A stretch of 33,474 bases of DNA from Butyriboletus loyo (Eukaryota; Basidiomycota; Agaricomycetes; Boletales; Boletaceae), in the NCBI GenBank assembly GCA_038093515.1, contig JBBPSI010000256.1, forward strand, positions 1 to 33,474, read 5' to 3'. Of this stretch, positions 1-10,590 are shown one piece after another (the first letter of the stretch is position 1; every line of letters begins with the position of its first letter). A program made the position numbers and the translations under genes. The notes under the pieces are model-generated. The model saw only the letters and a program-made list of their open reading frames with translations, searched no databases and was not told where the DNA came from.

Positions 1-189
1 AGGAAATTAAACCCAGCATTTTTGTTTATTTTTTCCTGCAGTGCCAATGTGCCTGAAAAGGAATCCCCAAGTGAGTTACATTACAAATATAGTACCAAAC
101 AATGACTCAGCAGGTTAAATCGCCAACAATGGTTTTTTCTACCTTGTTTCTCTTCTCAATGTCCTTCTGTTGCCCTTGCCACCACATCA

Positions 190-1074
190 TGTGATACCTC
201 CCTGCAGGCACTCAGTATGGCAAACCAGGTGAGTGCAATGCTGAGCCTTTAGTCATATCCTCTGAGCTGCCATATAGACTGTATGGGGGTCATTTTGGCA
301 TCTCCACAGGACCCTTGCAGCAAGCATCACTGTGTCTGACCTTGGGGCGAAATGGAGAACCCACAGGAGCTACTTCCAACAGAATGCTGAGCTGGCAGGC
401 TGCATTAACATGTCCCCAGCATGGTATCAACAGGGGTGCAATGTAGGTCACATTTGCTGCATATGGGCATCATACATTACATCTATTTACAGCATACCAA
501 TGGTGAGCTAGAGAGCTCTGCAATGTTAAAGGCAGGGCGCAATAATGATGGAGGGAGGGAGTGGCTTGGTGAGATTATGGGGGTGCATTCAGTAATGTCT
601 GCCACCATGAGCATCATGCATCCAGAGATGTATGAGCTAGTGTGGGAGGTGATGATTCAGCTTTGGCAGATCACACCTGCAGATAACCTCACTGACCTGT
701 GGAGTGTCCTTCAACTTTGGCCCTCCATTTTCAACAGCCTTTCTGCAATGGTGAACAGGTCCAGCTGCTACCATCTGGACCACAATGGGCTCCCACAATT
801 GTTCAACCAACTCCTCAGCATAGGGAATTATAGTGGCCTCAACCTGATCTTCCCAAGACAGGACTTCAGGCTATGGTATTCCCCAGGGACTGTAGTTGCA
901 TTCTCTGGGAGGCTTATTGTTCATGGGGCAGCTGAGGTAGCAGGGGACCAGGCCTGCATTGCATGATACATGCAGGACAAGGTCCACCAGACACTAGAGG
1001 TCCCACAGTGCAATTATGCTGAGATAAGCAAGGTGGGAAGTTGGGGGTCAAATGAGGGCAGCACAATTCAATGA
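190..1074 (+). pseudogene. TET/JBP-like 2OG-Fe(II) dioxygenase, decayed copy 1
   Basis: The frame matches the catalytic half of the TET/JBP family that oxidises 5-methylcytosine in DNA. Similarity to the copy at 24269-26462 starts near 190. Three exon pieces are joined by introns at about 213-289 and at 443-492; the second is 50 bp, the same length and place as in the other copy. The iron-binding HxD is visible as HLD (His 772-774, Asp 778-780) and the distal His lies in RLIVHG (922-924). The residue expected to be the 2-oxoglutarate-binding Arg reads Gln (GDQACIA). A TGA at 964-966 sits where the other copy has Trp; the frame then runs to TGA 1072-1074. The first piece is frameshifted and the N-terminal half is missing. 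This is a dead gene. Family assignment is from remembered motifs; I am fairly sure of it. Confidence 0.72.
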
Positions 1075-1124
1075 TGTATATAAAATGTTAAATAAATTTG
1101 CCAGCATCATGGATGCAAGCAGAG

Positions 1125-2040
1125 CTCCCATGCGGTTGAAAGGGAGCCCATCTGATTGGCAATGTGCCTGAGTGGTATGCAGAGCACCTGCTCAGTAAGT
1201 ATGGCACCCACCTGGTTGGCAGCAGACCTGTGTGGTAGGAAACACACCCACCTGGCATTGCATGTGCACAGTAGGCAGTGCATCCATGTGGTAGGTGGAG
1301 CACCTACACAGTAGGCTCAGCACCTGTGTGGTTGGCAGAGGACCTGCATGGTAGGCAATGTACCCACCTGACATTGTAGGTGTTACGCTTGGACTGGGTA
1401 AGTACGAGCGTAGACTTGGATATAGTTCTGGGACTCAAGAAGTCTTCTAGACGTTCAAGTCTAACCTTCGAGATGAAGGATTTATCCGGTGTTCGAGTTG
1501 AAGAAAGACGACTTGCTACTAGAGACGAGAGGACGAGGATATCGATGATGATTCCAAGTAGATCTAGCTTAGAGTACAACGTAGCTAGATCTCATCGTAT
1601 TTATAATACAGGGGAACGCGCACAGACCAAGGATAAAAGAGGAAAGAGGGCTATCGTACGATATGGAGGAGAATTGCCATTGGGCGAAGGGAAGTCGTAT
1701 GATAGAAGGTTATGGAATATTCCATAGGAGTACCTTAAAGGGAAGTGATAGATCGAGGGTTGGATCTCGCTATCTAAGAAGCGAAAGAAGAATATTCCGA
1801 GTTGCGTTGGCTAAAGGATAAGCTATCGTGAGATATGCTTAAGTAGAAAAGAAAAGAAAAGAATGAATCGTAACAGTAGGTGCACAGTGGGCAGTGCATC
1901 CGCACAGTATACAGAGCACCTGCACAGTAGGCACAGTATCCACCTGGTTGGCAGAGGATCCACATGGTAGGTGGAGGACCTGCAAGATATACACACTACC
2001 TGCCAGGTAGGCACAGCACCCACGCAGCAGGCAGAATGGA
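1125..2040. repeat. 20-bp minisatellite, interrupted by a solo LTR
   Basis: Diverged 20-bp monomers resembling GTAGGCAGAGCACCTGCATG run head to tail from about 1125 to 1380 and resume from 1876 to about 2040. The 495-bp LTR at 1381-1875 splits the array. Several adjacent monomers (for example 1272-1371) keep an exact 20-bp spacing. The array lies between the convergent TET and tail-ORF relics. I see no gene in it. Confidence 0.75.
1381..1875 (+). mobile_element. Solo LTR, 495 bp, Gypsy-type, TSD GTAGG
   Basis: The segment begins TGTTACGC and ends CGTAACA, so it has the TG...CA ends and short inverted terminal repeat of an LTR. The 5-bp target duplication GTAGG is exact at 1376-1380 and 1876-1880. 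A TATA-like stretch (TATTTATAATAC) is followed by GCGCACAGACCA, a core shared with the solo LTRs at 23597 and 25092; this sets the plus orientation. No internal element sequence remains, so it is a solo LTR left by LTR-LTR recombination. Assignment to Gypsy is inference from its ends and TSD length. Confidence 0.9.
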
Positions 2041-2239
2041 TGTGGGCAGACCACCCCCATCATGCAAGGCTTGTTAAGCAAATTCATAGAGCATGGCTCA
2101 GTTCATGTGGGTTCATATGAGTGTGGTGACATCAGACACAAGCTGGTGGGGGGCAGCTTTGGCTGGCTGAATAACATGGTGTGGGCCTGTGCAAGCATAA
2201 TGGGAGTGGCACAAATGATACATTTCAATTAATCCCCTC

Positions 2240-2505
2240 TTGTCCCTCAGGCTCTGCATGCCCCAGCAGCACATGGAGCTGTGCTCTGCAACCCCAGTGG
2301 TGTCCCATCTGGGAGTCCAGTGCTTCTATCCTCTCAAGGCCTTCCTGTAGTGCCTTTATACACTCCTCCTCATGTCAATCCAGTGCCTGATTTTGCAACT
2401 CAACCAATGGAGAGCTGTGGGAACCCCACAGATGCTATCTGGATTTCAGTATAGCTAATTACCATATAATACCAATCACATACCTGGAAGTATTTATCTG
2501 AGGCC
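2240..2505 (-). pseudogene. Decayed copy of the tail ORF found downstream of the KDZ gene
   Basis: Read on minus, this stretch matches 22749-23014 on plus: the peptide SDKYFQ against SDEYFQ, then a 45-bp intron at the same place in both (2439-2483 here, 22768-22812 there), then a diverged copy of the coiled-coil 3' end. The match is lost upstream of 2505. Stops occur in all frames. It lies convergent to the TET pseudogene, mirroring the arrangement of the two intact-order genes on the right side of the window. Confidence 0.6.
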
Positions 2506-3302
2506 TGCAGAATGTTAGACATTGTGCCTGGCCAAACCTCCAGGTTGTCTGGCAGCCCACTACTGGTACAAACTGTTACTCGTACGAAATCTCCATGTCT
2601 TTGTATACTAGCACCTGAGGGTCCAATACATGCATTCCCCTTGATTGTACCACCGCAAGCCTGGCAGCACGAGAGCATCATGTCACGTTCACATTGGTGT
2701 AGCACTGCCACTGCTCAAACCGTGCTTGTCCGATGCAAGTGAGAGCGCAACCCTGGGATTCTCTGTGGGAACCCCACTCACAAGACATAGCTGCACAGCA
2801 TCTAAGTTTTTCTGATTATCAAGACTTATGTCGGAAAATACACACGCTGTGCCCTGCAGCGCCTGAGCGGGCACAGCCACCAAGTGTCATGTGACTTGGG
2901 ATTCCACCTGCGCCTTCCGTTTTGAGCGAGGACCCCCCCACACCGCCACCGAGAGACCGAAGCCACTGATCGCGCGTGCATGCATGAGAACAGAACGAGA
3001 GCAGAAATGAACGAATGGACGAGAGCGGAGGGCGTGACCATGACTGCAATGTGCACGGATGTGCAACAATTCAGTTCATATGTTCTCGATGAGACTGCCA
3101 TTGATGAACTTGAAGGGAAAAAAAACCCCCACCTCTCTCCTTCGAGGGATGGGGGTTGAAAGAGCACCAGTAGAGTAGAGTATATATATTTCAAGCGTGT
3201 GAGAGGGGAGACAACTCGAAGAGAGGAGGTGAGTGCGAATGATGGCGAATTGACAACAGACAAAGCAGCTGGAGTGACTTGACTCGAAGTGAGAAGAGAA
3301 AA
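2506..3302. other. Intergenic stretch without a supported gene
   Basis: Short ORFs are present on both strands, but I see no recognisable domain or convincing exon structure. The stretch holds an inverted repeat of GCTGTGCCC and GGGCACAGC (about 2846-2876). Its left arm lies in a 20-bp segment (2835-2854) that recurs on the opposite strand at 28345-28364. A TATA-like TATATATATTTC lies at about 3180. It is downstream of the minus-strand recombinase gene, so the TATA match has no obvious client. Confidence 0.5.
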
Positions 3303-6058
3303 TTACTCAGGCTCATGAACAAGGTGAGAATGAGATGAAGCCCTGCAGCCTCTCCACAAGTGCACCTCTTGTTCGCCACGAGCCTCGTGCGCAGTATTGA
3401 TTGCATTGATGAGAATGGTGTGGCCCTTTGCAGCTTCAGGATATGCAGCAAGGAAGCAAGCCTCATTTGACTGGAACCTGTGTGAGTTGGAGGGTGAGTC
3501 TGGTTTGGAACAAGCAGACAAGTGAAGGGAAGGGTGGTGGTGGTACTCACATGCTGAGGAACTCGAGCGCAATGATGGACCATTGATGGTATTTGGCTGC
3601 GAAGAGCCAGTTGGCACCCTGTGTCCATTCAGGAAGCCAATCCCTGAGTGGGGTGTGAAGACCGAGTTCTGGAGCACCCTCCATCCAGTGCTGGATGATG
3701 TCTTGCCATGAATCGCTCCTTGGATGACAGCTCCCATCAGGATTGCGAACAGGGATGTCAGGTATGACAAGTCCTGCCATTGGAAGTGAATGTGACGAGG
3801 CTCGACAATGACTGGCAGTGCCACTGGGACCACTGGCGCTTGGGGCCCTGGCCCGACTCCCTGTCACCTCAGGCTCGATATGACCAGAGCTGGGCATGAT
3901 AGTGGATGGTGGCTGCATGATCGAGTTGCCATCAGGGCTGGAGGAGTTGTCATGAGCTGAGCAGTGGGCTGGTAAGGGAAATGGACGTGTGCTGGTGATG
4001 GTGGTCGATTGATGGCTAGGATCAGCAGGTGACTGTACTGCTGGTGCACTGACGGTGGGTGGCACGGGCCAGGGTGGAATTCTGATAAGGAGCTTCTGCT
4101 TCAATGGGTTCAAGCTCAGAGCACTGGAGTTTGTTTGGTGAGTGTTTGTTGTCCTGCCAAGTGGTAGCTTGTCAGAGATGATACCAACAAGTTCATGCAC
4201 AGTCCCATTGATGTGCACCATCCGGTTTCTCAAATCCAAGAGGTTGGTGGTGAATGAAGCAAGCATTGAGCGTACCTCTTCAGTACTGACAGGCTGAACA
4301 AGAGCAGCTTCACCTATCAATGACTCGTTGGCCTTTCGAGAGGTGAGTGCGAGGGCATCACTGTAATTGGTCTTGAAAGTGTGCAGCTCATTGAGCAGGT
4401 ATCGAATTAGGGTGTTGCACTGGGGGTGTGAAATGTTTCAGTGTCTGGGGTATGAGCGACAACGATGATGACACAATGAGTCAATGGCATAGGCTGACCT
4501 GCTCGTTCTCAGCCCACCTGCCCCACCAGCGGACCATTGCCAATGTCCAGCGTTCACCAACGGGTGCAAACATGAAACAATATTGAGCTCCACCCTGTCG
4601 AAAGCAGTGTGTGGAGAAGGAGCCACGAATGCCAGCTCCCATTGTTGCTTCATTGATCCACTTTTGAACAGTATCATGGGAGAGTTGCTCACAAGGCTGC
4701 ATGACACTGTTCGCTCCCATGGATGGGAATATGCAGTCATCTGGATCCAGTGCACATTCATAGTGATATACCTCCAACCACTTCATCCAAACAGACAGCC
4801 AAAGAAAAGGGTCTGAACCAGGTAAGTGAGGTTGAGGATACACCTGATAGTGGTTGCCTGTGGCAATCCATCAGTGGGTGATATGATCTTTCATGCCAGC
4901 AATACGATGATTGACACACACTCTTCAGATTGGTCTCACCCTTGTTGGTCTTCTGTTGCCATCCCTTTCTGTTTGTCAAATGAACCTCGAAGTGTACTTC
5001 AACATCAGTTCCGACCAGTTTCTCATTGAGAAGGTACTTTCTTACTGCTGCATTGACTGCAGCAGGATCGGCGATTGTAATGTGCTTCTGCTGTACTTTG
5101 GTAAGCTCAAAGCACCTGAGGTACGTTCATTGTCATCCACACCCTTCAGTTCTCACAGCTCGCATCTCGAAAAATCATGGAGCTTGCCTTGTCCACAAAG
5201 TCCATGCAGTGGCATCAAATGCATGCTGTTCCAGGTGATGAGTGAGCAGTGCATGCTCTTCAAGGCTGATCTCCAGTGCAGGAACTGTTTGATTGTTCGA
5301 CATGTCATCAAATGCATGCTCCAACATAGACATCACCTTCTCGAGCAATGGACAGCTTTTAAAAGACCATGTGAGCATTTTTTCCATGAATGCAGTTGTC
5401 ATCGGGAGTGAGTGGCTTCTGTCACCATCCTCTGAGCTTGTTTTGTGCTTCAGTGTGCTCATGATGTCTTCAACCTTGTGCGACCCTGCAGGATTACCTT
5501 CCCATTGCTGACTGAACTGATCAAGATGCCACCTTCCATGATAACAGCCACTGTCACTGTGATTATCAAGGAATCAATATCCATCAAGGTTTAATATATT
5601 TTGCCACACACTTTATCTCACAGATTCTTGAATGCGGCTTGTATTCCCTCAACTGTCATCCTTTGGAGATTCTGATGGAATCCTTTGTAGGTCAGGAACA
5701 GTGAGAGCACCTGATTGGAAAACTCGTTTGGCACACGGTCAAATGCATGAGCAAAGGCAGGGTTGGTGAATGGATCATCCATGCCCACAATGTGTTCAGA
5801 AGGCAAACAAGGCAGCTTCTTGGAGTCAGAGGATGTCTCATCCTGAAAGAACTCAGCAAGCCATTCACAGCCATGCTTCACATGGCCAGCATAGCATTTC
5901 TTCATGTTCGTTGCCTTGAGGTGAGTCTCCTTGCCAGTTTCTTTCAGTTTCTCAATCACCTTCAGGGACTTGATGGGTGATAGCACCCGTTTGCAATGTT
6001 TTTGTGGTGATTCCGGAAGCTGAGGAGCTTTCTTTGCTGACTTCTGGGCACATACCAT
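3303..6058 (-). CDS. Crypton-like tyrosine recombinase, six exons, apparently intact
   Basis: Predicted to cut and rejoin DNA through a Tyr intermediate, as transposase of a Crypton-like element. Exons: 6058-5622, 5556-5188, 5115-4922, 4857-4499, 4419-3551, 3477-3303 (about 800 aa, no internal stop, TAA end). Catalytic motifs appear in order: box I Arg in LWTRCFEL, a Lys in NRKGWQ, HxxR in THCFRQGG, Trp in RWWGRWAE, and the likely nucleophile Tyr in TLIRYLLNE. A Pro/Ser-rich linker and a conserved C-terminal block (IPDIPVRNPDG ... PELGLHTPL ... ACFLAAYPEAAKGH) follow. Intron 2 begins with GC rather than GT and splits the box I Arg codon. The start is the in-frame ATG at 6058; the frame is open further upstream, so the true N-terminus is uncertain. 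It lies downstream of the XPG-like gene on the same strand. Confidence 0.82.
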
Positions 6059-6233
6059 GGAGAATGGGTATGCAGAGACAGGATAAGTTGCCTGTGACCA
6101 CTCCAAAAGTTCCCCATGACCAAGGTAGGGTCAATTTCATAACTTGTTTCACAGGGGCATTCTAGTTGATGCCATGCCATCATACATACAAAAGATGTGT
6201 AGCTACTACAAATACAATACAGATGTGATGCAG

Positions 6234-8212
6234 TCAACCAATGATCTCAACTTCTCCATCTGACCCTTCCTTGACATGCTTAGTCTCAGACTCTGAGTCA
6301 TTTCCAGTCAGATCAATCATGACCATCCTGGGCCGCATGCACCCCATCACATCTGTGCTGTTGCCAGCGTCATCATGCAGAAAATCTCAAGCTTCTATCT
6401 GCTCTCAGGCCTTGATACCTGCCTCGAAGGTTGACACTGGCTGTATGAAAGAAGAAGAACAAAGACAAATCTTGTCAGTGACATGATGTGCTGCAGTAAA
6501 TCATAATACATGCCTCAGTGTTGTGACAGGCAAAAGACCTTGTCTCAGTGGGAAGTGCATACTCTACAACACAAGCAGGAAGGGTGATGAACATTGATTC
6601 ATGCTCCTTCTGTTTGCACAGTGGCAGTGACAGCACTGTGCACAGTACATCAGTGAACTGTCTCATATAGAGATGTGCCTTGTAGACAACAAGTCTTGAA
6701 CTGGTTGTCTCAACGACTCTGCAATGTACAAGCTTAAGCTTGTGTGCGAACATGGCTGTGTCATGAGGTTGCCTTTCAAGTTGATGTGGAGTCAACTTGG
6801 GGCTTGCTGAGCACAAGTGGGCAAGTCTTGCTTACCCCACATAGCAAGCGCAGAGCCACACCCTCCCAAATGGAGGCGCACATCTTTACAAGGGCCATGT
6901 TGCCATCCCATCCAAAATGGTGCTTGCAGAAAGATACAAGCATCTTGATACATGGTTGGAGGGAGCAGGCATGGAATCCAAAATCATTTCTCACACTGGT
7001 GGATGCAACGTCCTGGGTGGTGCAATGGGCAGAGAATGTGGTTATTGGGTGAATATATCTCTGCAAGATGTCAGCATTAGGAAATGAGTTAGTGATTGAG
7101 TTTGTGACTGCAGGATGCTTCCATCCAAGATATCCTTTGGGATCGGTAGCTAATACCCATCAAAGGTCATTCCGCCAGCCATGACAAAATACAGCAAAGT
7201 CTTCTGGCTGTTTGGTCAAGAAGGCATTGATGAGGGCATCACCAAACCCATATCGGGTGACGTCACAAGCGATCTTGATGCCACAGTGGGGAACCCCATC
7301 CTGAGCAGCAGCATGCCAGTGAGTGACAGTTCAACAGAGAGTTCCGTAGAAATAACTTACATCATAGTCTGCACCAGCAAGAAGAGCAACCAAGACAAGG
7401 CTGGCATGGTTCAAGCCTGCTGCAGCAGTGATTGCATGGTCCATGTAAACCTTGACACAGTCAAAATGACCAGGCTGCTCAGGGCTTTCAAGACGAAAGA
7501 AAGAAATTGCAATTAGTCAAAACACGAATTGAGGTGAAAACAGACTCAGAGGAAACACGACACACCAACAAATGACACATGTAGCACCAAACACGAGAGC
7601 ATCATTGTCTATTGTCAACACAGCATCAATGATTCCATGTTGACTGAGCCATGCCAGCTCAGCTTCAGCTTCGCCAGGTGCCTGGGTGAAAAAGTCAGAG
7701 CAGTATCTTGTCCAGTTATCAGATGTTTACCTCATACCATCTGAATCCAAACACAGCTAACATCTCTTGAAATACTCCAGTAAGCCAGTGTGGGATCTTA
7801 CAAACTTGCTTTTTCTGTTTTATGTCTGGTTGTGCTGGATCATCGAAAATGAAGAGCACATGGACAGGGAGGTTCAGGAAGGATGCGACCTGGTAAAACA
7901 GAGTCCGAAGCTCTGGATTCCTTCCTGCTCCCACATGGTTATGCTGGAAAACATGGCAGATGGCATGTATCCATGTGCTGCAGTCACAGCAACCTCAGTT
8001 TCAGGTGTGTGCATACCTTGCATCTACACCAATGGTCAACAGCTTCACATCACCAGCTCACCCAGTCGGGGGTAAAAAGCCTCATGGACTGTAAACTTGA
8101 CAAGTGAGTGCTCATCTGCAGCACAGGACAAAAGCTGTGAGGTTGATATCAGTTGACAGTGAAGAATTTGATGCACAATTTCAACTCACAGGCCACAGGC
8201 CCTTGAGCCCAT
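6234..8212 (-). pseudogene. XPG/FEN1-like PIN-domain nuclease, decayed
   Basis: Belongs to the XPG-I/PIN superfamily of structure-specific nucleases, in a branch expanded in mushroom fungi. Visible motifs: start MGSRACGL (8212), GVDAS (N-terminal metal-site Asp), GRNPELRTLFY, PHWLTG, the acidic pair in APGEAEAEL, the DxD in TIDNDALVFGA, GADYD, and GCGIKIA-like HCGIKIA. Introns fit at 8135-8189, 7978-8016, 7682-7730, 7301-7360 and 6796-6835. The last exon ends with MIDLTGNDSESE, which resembles a SUMO-interacting motif, and TGA at 6234. Decay: a reading-frame break between exon 1 and GVDAS, and in-frame TGA at 7160-7162, 6405-6407 and 6387-6389. The main metal ligands are retained, so inactivation looks recent relative to divergence. 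The exon joins around 7490-7560 and 6430-6560 are unresolved. Confidence 0.75.
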
Positions 8213-8339
8213 AGTATCAATGGGCTCAAAGTCTTGAGGGAAGCAGATCAGTTGTTGGGGGCCCCCTGACTACCTTGACTAGGGGGAAGGTTTGTCATTC
8301 CGATTGAAATAGACAAAAAGGAATGCCCAAACCAAATGG

Positions 8340-9050
8340 GAGGTGACCAGCACTGATCACATGCAGGCAGTGAGGTAGAGGCACAGAGCTGAAAGGCAGG
8401 CTGGAGGGTACAGATCTGAGTCCAGCCTCAGCACTCACGAGGTTATTGGCACTGATCACATGCAGGTGAGGAGGCAGAGGCACTGAGACAAAAGGTGCCT
8501 GAGGGTACAGATGTCCAGCATCAGCACTCACAAAGGTCACTGGCACCGATTGCACACAACCAAGGCCCAGGGGGCAGACACACCAAGACGAAAGGTAGGC
8601 TGGAGGGTGTTATGGTAGTGGACTACCTTTTTTCTCCACTACCATTTGGACTACCATTTTCACCTAGTGAATGGAGCAACCATTCAGCTTAGTCATCATT
8701 TCTCACGCATGGACACCATTTCTTTCATACTCAAGAAGCTTCCAGAGTATTCTTTCCTCATTAGTCTCTACGACTCCTGCGACCCGATTGGGGACATGGT
8801 CTGTGTGCAGACCCTTGTAGTATATAAACCCCACCTCTGTACAGTTGTACTTTATCTAGTTCTACACAGTCTTCTGCTAGCAATTAGTTCTCTTCCAGAC
8901 TCTTAGTGTGTGCACTAAGGCATAGTCTGAGACCCATCCAAGAATCGTCTCAAGAGTCCTGTGGCTACTCCAGAGTGCCACCTCAGAGTTCTTGTTGTTA
9001 GCGCCCAGTGTAACAGAGGGTACAGATGAGTCCAGCATCAGCACTCATGA
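8340..9050. repeat. About 95-110 bp tandem repeat, three units, last one split by an LTR
   Basis: Units start near 8340, 8439 and 8532. They share blocks such as CACTGATCACATGCAGG, GAGGCAGAGGCAC, GAGGGTACAGAT and CCAGCATCAGCACTCA. The third unit is interrupted at 8608 by a 408-bp solo LTR and resumes at 9016 with GAGGGTACAGAT, as expected for a clean insertion. No protein-coding potential is evident. Confidence 0.7.
8608..9015 (+). mobile_element. Solo LTR, 408 bp, TSD GAGGG
   Basis: Starts TGTTATGG and ends GTGTAACA, with exact 5-bp flanking duplication GAGGG at 8603-8607 and 9016-9020. A TATA box (TAGTATATAAACC, about 8818) supports plus orientation. It lacks the GCGCACAGACCA core of the three other solo LTRs, so it is a different family. 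No internal retroelement sequence is present. Confidence 0.9.
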
Positions 9051-9630
9051 GGTCCAGAATGGTTGCAACTTGAAGGATGGGCCTGGCCAAGGACAGTGGC
9101 CCACTGCATCCATCTTTTTGTCACAGTGAGGGTCTGATGAGCTGCAATTGAGGGGAGGGGAAAATAGAGTAAATGCTATACAGTAGCACTGAACTTACCA
9201 GTGTATTCCTGCAAATTTTCTGCAGGTTCCCATATACCACCATGTACCAAGGTTGTGGTATGCACAAGCAACTGACCGACCGCTTGGGCAGTTGGCTTAG
9301 CTAATGAGTCCAAATGAAGCAAGTGTCATGGTTGAGCTGCTGGCATGATGGCAAGAGCCCCTGAGGACGCTGTTTGTTGTGTAGCACAACTTGAAGCCTG
9401 AAGAGCCTGCAATGACAGGCTGGGTGGATGGTCATGAAATTCTGGGCAATGAGCTAGCCTCTTGTTGCAGTGACATCGGCTGGGAAGGTATAAAGTGGGA
9501 TAAAGTGCCAATTTGGCAGAGTAAAATGAGATAAGTGCATTGCCCCGAGAAATTTACAGCGATCTCATGCAATTTTTGTAAATTTTGTAAATCGCTCTTC
9601 ACCTCACACATCACCTCCACGGACATGGAA
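9051..9630. other. Unassigned stretch before the Rax2-like fragment
   Basis: I find no domain or exon structure I can support here. Short ORFs exist on minus but look like chance. The last part may be upstream sequence duplicated along with the Rax2-like fragment, but the similarity cannot be shown by eye. Confidence 0.4.
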
Positions 9631-10140
9631 GCACATTTGTATGTTGGTGGGGAGTTCAATCTGACCAGTGCCAACCACAAAATGGATTTGCTATCTATGA
9701 CCTTGTCGGTCAACAATGGCTGACTATGACTGCCCAACCCATCCAAGCTCAATCTGGTTCCTCGGTTGGCATCATGCACTCTATCACTGTGACATCCTAC
9801 AAGCCCAACACAATTACAGTCGCTGGTTTGTTTGCCCAAGCAGGCACAGCCGTGCATCGGGGCATTTTATCAGCCTGCCACTGGAACCAATGGAGTGCGC
9901 TGGGTTCTGATCTGCAGGGTGATATTTCTTCAGTTTTGTTTGCTGGTGTATGTCTGTATTGTTTCTTACCTGGGCACTACTAAACAAGGTTTGCAGAGCA
10001 ACCAAGAGCTCTTGGTTGCAGTGGGTGCCATCAGGTTGGCTGACAGCACTCCTGCAAATGTTGCACCATACAGTTTCACCAATGATAGTTGGACTGCGAT
10101 AGGTGACCCAACTATGATCCCTGGTCCTGTCACCCCTTGG
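9631..10140 (+). pseudogene. Rax2-like cortical polarity marker, internal gene fragment
   Basis: Rax2 proteins are large membrane-anchored cell-surface polarity markers with many beta-propeller-like repeats. The plus strand encodes a run typical of the family: YVGGEF, NGFAIYDLVGQQW, SGSSVG, NTITVAGLFAQAG, WSALGSDLQGDISSV, then after a likely intron (about 9940-9990) QELLVAVGAIRLADSTPANV, YSF, and IPGPVT. The frame must shift near 9690. The family is normally over 1,000 aa with a C-terminal membrane segment; only about 170 residues remain, with no start or membrane anchor. Similarity stops near 10140, just outside the inverted terminal region of the large element. This is probably a duplicated or captured fragment of a host gene. 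Confidence 0.65.
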
Positions 10141-10169
10141 GTCATCCCATCCATCACTCCCTGCCACCT

Positions 10170-10590
10170 CATATCGGAGTCTGTGCTACTGAACCACGCA
10201 GGAGCACGCTTCCCGATGGGACTTCCATCACAATCTCTGTCAATGTCGCCAAGGCACGTTCCACAACTCACTCAGCACCTGCTGAGTTAATTTCAGGCCA
10301 CCAGTGACAGCTCTCACATCATCTGCCAGACTACTGCTAGGCTCCCCTCATGCCAGTGGACACATCCATGCACTGTTTCCATTGGCCCAGGACAGTACTG
10401 AGGGGTGTCGTTGGCAAACTTTCCACATAATGTAGTCACATTGTCATGTAGCACATGGCCACCCCAGGTTGACAATATCACTTGGTAGACGGGCACCCTG
10501 TGGCAGGCCTGTGGGTGCATTAGGAATACTTTGACGGCAGGGCCTGCCTGAGCCAAAAATGACAGTGTTGATGAGTTGGCCTGCAGGGTA
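10170..10590. repeat. Left inverted terminal region of the large KDZ element
   Basis: This stretch is repeated in inverted orientation at about 27761-28130. The clearest match is 10454-10516 against 27779-27841, about 84 percent identical over 63 bp without gaps. Around it, shorter matching blocks in the same order (ATGTAGTCACATT, CATGCACTG, TCCCG-TGGGAC) extend the similarity outward to about 10200. It adjoins minisatellite array A on the inside. The outer limit is not defined; the adjacent Rax2-like fragment ends near 10140. Confidence 0.65.

Noticed and set aside
2826..3263. A 145-codon minus-strand ORF
   Set aside because: No recognisable domain, overlapping ORFs of similar length in other frames, and no conserved exon structure.
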